A DNA stretch of 10,308 nucleotides from an uncultured Clostridia bacterium (GTDB lineage: Bacteria; Bacillota; Clostridia; UMGS1810): positions 1 through 10,308 of the forward strand of contig CALGRC010000045.1 in assembly GCA_937959315.1 (NCBI GenBank), written 5' to 3'. Position numbers and translations under genes: made by a program. Position 1 is the first letter of the stretch; each line of letters begins with the position of its first letter. The notes below the pieces were generated by a model. That model saw only the letters and a list, made by a program, of their open reading frames with translations, searched no databases and had not been told where the DNA came from. Below, in pieces: positions 6,386-10,308 of this stretch.

Positions 6386-7608
6386 GAATGACAGAGCAGC
6401 AATTTGTCCTGATTCGGCAACAGGTGGAAAAGTTGTCGCGGGGCAGCGGGTTTTACGGTAAAAAATTTGCCGGGATTGACCCGCCAAAAACACCAGAGGA
6501 GTTTGAAAGGCTCCCGTTTACCACCAAAGATGATTTGCGTAACGCTTATCCTTTGGGGCTGATGGCGGTGCCGGATACCGAGATTGTCCGGATTCATTCG
6601 TCGTCTGGCACCACGGGTACGCCGGTCATCATTCCTTACACCAAAAAGGATGTCAGCGACTGGGCGGCATTGTTCAAACGCTGCTATGAGACGGCTGGGC
6701 TGACCAACAAAGACCGTGTACAGATAACACCCGGCTATGGACTGTGGACGGCTGGGATTGGGTTCCAGGCTGGCGCGGAATTGCTGGGGGCAATGGTGAT
6801 CCCTATGGGACCGGGAAACACCGATAAGCAGCTGCGTATGATGATGGATTTAAAAAGTACAGTGCTGACGGCTACATCGTCCTATGCATTGTTATTAGCG
6901 GAAGAAATAGCCAAACGGGGCATCCGCGATCAGATTTATCTGAAAAAAGCGCTGATTGGCTCGGAGCGCTGGGGCGAAAAAATGCGCAGGCGGATTGCCG
7001 CTGAGTTGGGTGTGCAGCTATATGATATTTATGGATTAACGGAAATTTATGGGCCGGGTATTGCCATTAGCTGCGATGAGGAATGCGGTATGCATTATTG
7101 GGATGATTATTTGTATTTTGAGATTATCGACCCAAAAACAGGAAAAGAAGTGCCGGACGGCGAAATTGGCGAACTGGTAATCACTACGCTATATAAAGAG
7201 GGCGCGCCGCTTATCCGTTACCGGACGCACGACCTGACTCGGTTTTTGCCGGGTGATTGCGCATGCGGCTGCAAATATCCGCGTATTGATACATTGGTTG
7301 GCCGGACTGATGATATGGTAAAGGTGAAAGGGGTCAATATTTTCCCGGGACAGATTGATGAGCTTTTGCGGGATGTTGACGGCGTAAGCAGCGAATACCA
7401 GGTCATGATTGACCATTTGAACGGCAAGGATATCATGTCCCTTTTTGTGGAATCGGCGCAAAAGACTGGCCTTGCAGAATTGGAACGGGAAATCATGTTT
7501 CATTTTAAGTCTAAAATAGGGATTACCATTATCCCGCATGTAGTAGGTATTGGTGATTTGCCGAGAAGCGAAAAAAAGTCGACCAGGATTTTTGATAACC
7601 GGTACTAA
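6382..7608 (+). CDS. paaK: Phenylacetate-CoA ligase family (arylacetate-CoA ligase)
   Basis: This 408-residue AMP-forming acyl-CoA ligase converts phenylacetate or a similar arylacetate, with ATP and CoA, to the CoA thioester. It is slightly shorter than the roughly 430-440 residue aerobic PaaK, as is usual in anaerobes and archaea. Adenylation motifs in order are the phosphate loop SSSGTTGTP (73-81), YDIYGLTEIYGPG (214-226), the ATP-binding Asp in RYRTHDL (279-285), the hinge GRTDDMVKVKGVNIFP (307-322) and the C-terminal lysine region LPRSEKKS (393-400), where Lys399 is the likely adenylation lysine. Cysteines at 231, 235, 293, 295 and 297 may form a structural metal site; that is inference. 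The location after iorAB points to indoleacetate, phenylacetate or hydroxyphenylacetate as substrate, but side-chain specificity cannot be read here. A strong terminator follows 15 bases after its stop, ending the operon. Confidence 0.93.
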   Translation: MRMTEQQFVLIRQQVEKLSRGSGFYGKKFAGIDPPKTPEEFERLPFTTKDDLRNAYPLGLMAVPDTEIVRIHSSSGTTGTPVIIPYTKKDVSDWAALFKRCYETAGLTNKDRVQITPGYGLWTAGIGFQAGAELLGAMVIPMGPGNTDKQLRMMMDLKSTVLTATSSYALLLAEEIAKRGIRDQIYLKKALIGSERWGEKMRRRIAAELGVQLYDIYGLTEIYGPGIAISCDEECGMHYWDDYLYFEIIDPKTGKEVPDGEIGELVITTLYKEGAPLIRYRTHDLTRFLPGDCACGCKYPRIDTLVGRTDDMVKVKGVNIFPGQIDELLRDVDGVSSEYQVMIDHLNGKDIMSLFVESAQKTGLAELEREIMFHFKSKIGITIIPHVVGIGDLPRSEKKSTRIFDNRY

Positions 7609-7623
7609 AAACATATAGTAATC

Positions 7624-7657
7624 AAAACCGCCTGTACAAAATTGTACAGGCGGTTTT
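7624..7657. terminator. Bidirectional terminator between convergent genes
   Basis: A perfect 16-bp inverted repeat (AAAACCGCCTGTACAA / TTGTACAGGCGGTTTT) surrounds two A bases. The GC-rich core CCGCCTGTAC is flanked by T-runs in both reading directions (TTTTT on the plus strand, TTTT on the minus). It lies 15 bases after the ligase stop and 4 bases after the stop of the minus-strand gene, so it most likely ends both transcripts. Confidence 0.92.
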
Positions 7658-7661
7658 TGCG

Positions 7662-10308
7662 TTATTCGTATAGTTTTTTACTTTGATAGGTAACAGAGTC
7701 GCCGTCTACCGGTACTTCAAAATACCCAGCTTCACGCACGGCATTGCCAACTTCGCCGAACCCTGCCACACCGTTTGTGGTAAAATACCGGATACCGTCT
7801 ATTGCCTTGATATCAATACTGCCGTCAGAAAAAATATAAACCTTTTGCCCGTCATCCAAAAACTTTGTTTGCAGGATATCGTAGAACAAATCTTCCTCAT
7901 AGCTGTTCTGGAAAGCGTTGGCTTGTGGCATAAACAGGAAAATATTTTTATTTTCTATGGTATCTGCAATTTCTACCAGCCGGGCCCACTGGCTGCGGTC
8001 TGTCTCCATTACTGAACCCGCTGAATTATCCAGGGTCATAAAGGTGCTGCCTTTGTAGTCAAAAACAGTAAAGCCGGAAGTTTTGACGGTCTGGATACCG
8101 ATGCCGTCTGGGATTTCCGCACCGTTCCCGACAAAAAAGGCAATTTCGCCGGTGGATTGTAGTACGGTTTTTAATTTTTCCACCAATAGGTTTTCAGCCA
8201 AGGTATGATTTTGCTTGGTCCGCCCAAAAACGACAAATTTGAATGCCTGTTCACTCGGCTGTATTGCGGTATTGGCTGGGTCGTCTTTGCGCACATCCTG
8301 CGGCAAATCGGCAGGGATAAATGCTTCGCCGCTGCCGCCGTCAAAAGTGAGGTCGTCAAAATATAAGACCCCGGTATTTTTGATGGAATCATCGGTCTGC
8401 ACCAGATACAATTTGGTGAGTGTCAGCGGTTTAACATCGGTGTCGGGCAATGGGATAGTTAGCTTCTTCCAGCCGTCCCAATTGACGCTGGGCGCAATGT
8501 CCATGCGGTAAACCGTGCCATTGGCATCGGTAAACATGGCTTTTAACGGATGCTGGATAGCACTGCTGCCATATACCCAAACGCTTGCGTTGGTTACGCT
8601 GCCAGATAGCTGTTTGCCGCCGTTTGCGAAATTGATGTTTGCAGATTTTGCTTCCTGCTCGTCTCGATTAAAATTGAAGGTCAATTTGCCTGAATAGGAA
8701 CCGCTGTGTGCCTGCTCATTGCTGATGGAATAGGAGCCTTCCACATAGTCTGGATACGCCCAGTAGGTGCCGTTTTCTTCTTCAAAGTCATCGGTTTGGG
8801 AAACCGCCTGGTCAACATTGACAACGGCACTTGCGGTAACACCGTCAAATTCAAAGGTAATGGCCGTGCTGCCGCGCCCTTTGGCAATGACATTGTTGCC
8901 GGCAATTTCAATGATATCCGGATTGGTGACGTTGATATTGGTATCTTTTAAATTGATAGGGGCGTGGTAGCCATCATCAGTGTAGCCAATTAAATTCACA
9001 TAGTAGGTATCGCCGCTGTTAAGTGCGATTTGCTGGCTGTCCAGTTCTAACCGGCTGGGGGATGGCAAAACATTGACTTCCTTTGTGCCATACTGATCGC
9101 CCAAAACAGCGGTGACAACCTGTTTGCCGGTTTCGCTTGGATAAAAAAGGTAGTCGGTTACAATGCCGTTATCATCCGATACGTTAAATTGTAACTGGCT
9201 GGGGTCATAGTCCACAATATTCATAGCTTTGTCCCGTCCGGTGACATGCAGCAGCATACCGGTGTTCAAAAAGACATTGTCGCTGTCAGTATCGATGTAA
9301 AAGCTGTCCAGCACACCGTCCGGCGCAGTGGAGACGATACCGACGCCGTTGGCGACAGCGCGGAGCGAACCGTCCGACGGGGAATTGACAACCTCTTGCC
9401 CGCCGTCTGCAAAGGACTTTGTCACCATGGTGGTCGAACCGCCGCCGTCTAAATTGGCGGCGTTGGCAATGCCGTATTCCAGCAGGATATCTGCCAGCTC
9501 GGATAGTGTGACACCCTTAGACAGCGCTTGCCTGCCGTCTACAGTGACCAAGTAGACTACGGTGCCGTCTGCATTGGTGCCAATTGCCGTCCTAGGCTGT
9601 GCACCGCTGATATTGTGGGTGATTTCTGTCTTTTGCCCGTTGAGCAGCAACAGGGAACCGGCGCCCATAGCAAACTTAATATTTTCAAAATTTGGCACAT
9701 ACCAGGTGTTCAAAGCAATGCTGTCGCCTTCGTGGAAATGTTCGATAATTTGCGGCGTATAGTCACTTAAAAAACTAACGACATACCCATTTTCAGGAAT
9801 GGAAATAGGCCCGTCTTCATAATGAAAGCTTTGCACAATGTTGTTTTCCACTACCATTTCCACAATGCCGCCGCCCGAACCAACGGAGGTAGTTCCCCAA
9901 AACCGGTTGTAGATGACTGGGACAGATAAATCATCAAATTTATTGATGTGCTTGATGTCCACTGCCGTACCGTCGGCAGCAGTAATGGTGATGCCGCAGT
10001 CTAGGTAATCAAAGATAAAACCGCCGTCTTCCCGGCGTGCAACGGTGGACATTTGCCAGTCATCGGCAGCGGAAGACAGCAGGTTGCCGTCAACCATTTC
10101 AATCCCCAGGCTGCTGCCATGCCCGGACTGTCCGGATTTCCATGCAAAAAAATCGCCGTTGACAGCGGCAAAGGTATCGTGCTGCTGGGCAAGCGATTGG
10201 ACAGTGCTGAGCTTATGTATGCTCTCGCCGTCCGTTAAAAGCTTTACATCCAGGCCGCCGTCCGACAAATCGGCCTGTACAATATTGATGGTCTGCCAGC
10301 CGTCGGTC
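7662..10308 (-). CDS. Large phosphodiester glycosidase (NAGPA-type) surface protein, 5' end cut by window edge
   Basis: The frame stays open through the right edge, giving 881 visible codons; the N-terminus, including any signal peptide, is missing. A TTG at 10268 is internal because conserved-looking sequence (INIVQADL) precedes it. Counting from codon 10305-10307, residues 1 to about 325 form a phosphodiester glycosidase domain (NAGPA, PF09992 type), with VNGDFF (49-54), PRTAIG (238-243), TVDGRQ (255-260) and LDGGGSTTM (286-294). Family members cleave sugar-1-phosphodiester links; mammalian NAGPA uncovers mannose-6-phosphate, whereas bacterial substrates are mostly unknown and may be wall or capsule phosphoglycans. 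Residues about 330-415 look beta-rich, and 418-498 resemble a bacterial Ig-like (BIG2) domain. Residues 506-658 are a jelly-roll carbohydrate-binding-like region (HSGSYSGKLTF, WDGWKKLTIPLP, YFDDLTF). Residues 689-881 resemble a phosphoesterase that has lost its ligands. Low cysteine content and the domain types imply secretion. Substrate and anchoring are unknown. Confidence 0.88.
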   Translation of the reverse strand, partial: TDGWQTINIVQADLSDGGLDVKLLTDGESIHKLSTVQSLAQQHDTFAAVNGDFFAWKSGQSGHGSSLGIEMVDGNLLSSAADDWQMSTVARREDGGFIFDYLDCGITITAADGTAVDIKHINKFDDLSVPVIYNRFWGTTSVGSGGGIVEMVVENNIVQSFHYEDGPISIPENGYVVSFLSDYTPQIIEHFHEGDSIALNTWYVPNFENIKFAMGAGSLLLLNGQKTEITHNISGAQPRTAIGTNADGTVVYLVTVDGRQALSKGVTLSELADILLEYGIANAANLDGGGSTTMVTKSFADGGQEVVNSPSDGSLRAVANGVGIVSTAPDGVLDSFYIDTDSDNVFLNTGMLLHVTGRDKAMNIVDYDPSQLQFNVSDDNGIVTDYLFYPSETGKQVVTAVLGDQYGTKEVNVLPSPSRLELDSQQIALNSGDTYYVNLIGYTDDGYHAPINLKDTNINVTNPDIIEIAGNNVIAKGRGSTAITFEFDGVTASAVVNVDQAVSQTDDFEEENGTYWAYPDYVEGSYSISNEQAHSGSYSGKLTFNFNRDEQEAKSANINFANGGKQLSGSVTNASVWVYGSSAIQHPLKAMFTDANGTVYRMDIAPSVNWDGWKKLTIPLPDTDVKPLTLTKLYLVQTDDSIKNTGVLYFDDLTFDGGSGEAFIPADLPQDVRKDDPANTAIQPSEQAFKFVVFGRTKQNHTLAENLLVEKLKTVLQSTGEIAFFVGNGAEIPDGIGIQTVKTSGFTVFDYKGSTFMTLDNSAGSVMETDRSQWARLVEIADTIENKNIFLFMPQANAFQNSYEEDLFYDILQTKFLDDGQKVYIFSDGSIDIKAIDGIRYFTTNGVAGFGEVGNAVREAGYFEVPVDGDSVTYQSKKLYE
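7665..8243 (-). other. C-terminal degenerate metallophosphoesterase-like domain
   Basis: This is the last roughly 190 residues of the minus-strand protein. The order of strands and motifs recalls a calcineurin-like phosphoesterase: FKFVVFG then an N, FFVGN, FDYKGSTFMTLDNSAG, DRSQWARL, NIFLFMP, VYIFSDG and YFTTNGVAGFG. The metal-ligand positions are substituted: GRTKQN where GDxxxN is expected (8208-8225), VGNGAE for VGD (8115-8129), MPQ where an HxP-like motif is usual (7911-7931) and FSDGSI for a GHxH motif (7815-7832). The fold assignment is by pattern only and needs a structural comparison. Confidence 0.5.
8334..8792 (-). other. Jelly-roll carbohydrate-binding-like region
   Basis: About 150 residues of the minus-strand protein run from DDFEE to YFDDLTFDGG. 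The pattern of an opening 'DFE..W' segment, SYSISNEQAHSGSYSGKLTF, a W-D-G-W-K-K-L strand and a closing YFDDL strand is typical of galactose-binding-like or CBM beta-sandwich modules in extracellular clostridial enzymes. The family number and ligand cannot be assigned. Confidence 0.55.
8814..9056 (-). other. Bacterial Ig-like (BIG2-type) domain
   Basis: About 80 residues beginning at SRLELDSQQIALNSGDTYYV and ending at ASAVVNVD show the BIG2 pattern: an L-x-L-N-x-G-D opening, NPDIIEIAGNNVIAKGRGSTAITFEFDG in the middle and a final VVNV strand. It probably spaces the glycosidase from the C-terminal modules. Confidence 0.6.

Noticed and set aside
5776..6597. A 273-codon open frame on the minus strand opposite iorB and the start of paaK
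   Set aside because: The plus strand encodes clear IorB and PaaK motifs here, and the antisense product is a Pro/Ser/Arg-rich string with no domain pattern.
10266..10268. TTG as the true start of the minus-strand glycosidase
   Set aside because: The frame stays open to the window edge and the preceding residues (WQTINIVQA) look like real protein. A start here would also leave this extracellular-type protein without a signal peptide.

Overview
The window looks like chromosomal core DNA from an anaerobic Gram-positive bacterium of the Clostridia type. The evidence is RNase Y next to a YmdB phosphodiesterase (a classic Firmicutes pair), AAAGGCGG/AAGGAG-type Shine-Dalgarno sequences, a lipobox lipoprotein, strong stem-plus-U terminators and an oxygen-sensitive ferredoxin-dependent 2-oxoacid oxidoreductase. 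I cannot name a genus from sequence alone. I see no transposase, tRNA, rRNA, CRISPR array or phage gene.

Layout: (1) 1-1476 (+) is RNase Y, cut by the left edge. (2) 1477-1603 is an intergenic gap with a strong terminator (1527-1554). (3) 1604-7608 (+) is a tightly packed five-gene run: ymdB (TTG start), a family-5 solute-binding lipoprotein, iorA, iorB and a PaaK-type arylacetate-CoA ligase. iorA/iorB and iorB/paaK overlap by 4 bases (ATGA), and the other gaps are 7-33 bases, so this looks like one operon. (4) 7624-7657 is a symmetrical hairpin serving as a shared terminator between convergent genes. (5) 7662-10308 (-) is a very large, probably secreted protein cut by the right edge. It has an N-terminal phosphodiester glycosidase (NAGPA) domain, Ig-like material, a jelly-roll carbohydrate-binding-like region, and a C-terminal domain that resembles a metallophosphoesterase without its metal ligands.

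How the genes fit together: RNase Y and YmdB belong to RNA turnover and nucleotide signalling housekeeping. IorA and IorB form an indolepyruvate (aryl-2-oxoacid):ferredoxin oxidoreductase, which interconverts arylpyruvates and arylacetyl-CoA. The adjacent ligase interconverts arylacetate and arylacetyl-CoA. Together they can either break down aromatic amino acids or salvage arylacetates into them; the sequence does not fix the direction. The solute-binding lipoprotein has no permease or ATPase beside it and may supply peptides or a related solute. The minus-strand protein is an independent cell-surface or extracellular unit.

Most of the window is ordinary core metabolism. The least ordinary points are the apparently dead phosphoesterase domain on the glycosidase, the orphan binding protein inside the ymdB-ior operon, and the pairing of IorAB with its own arylacetate-CoA ligase.
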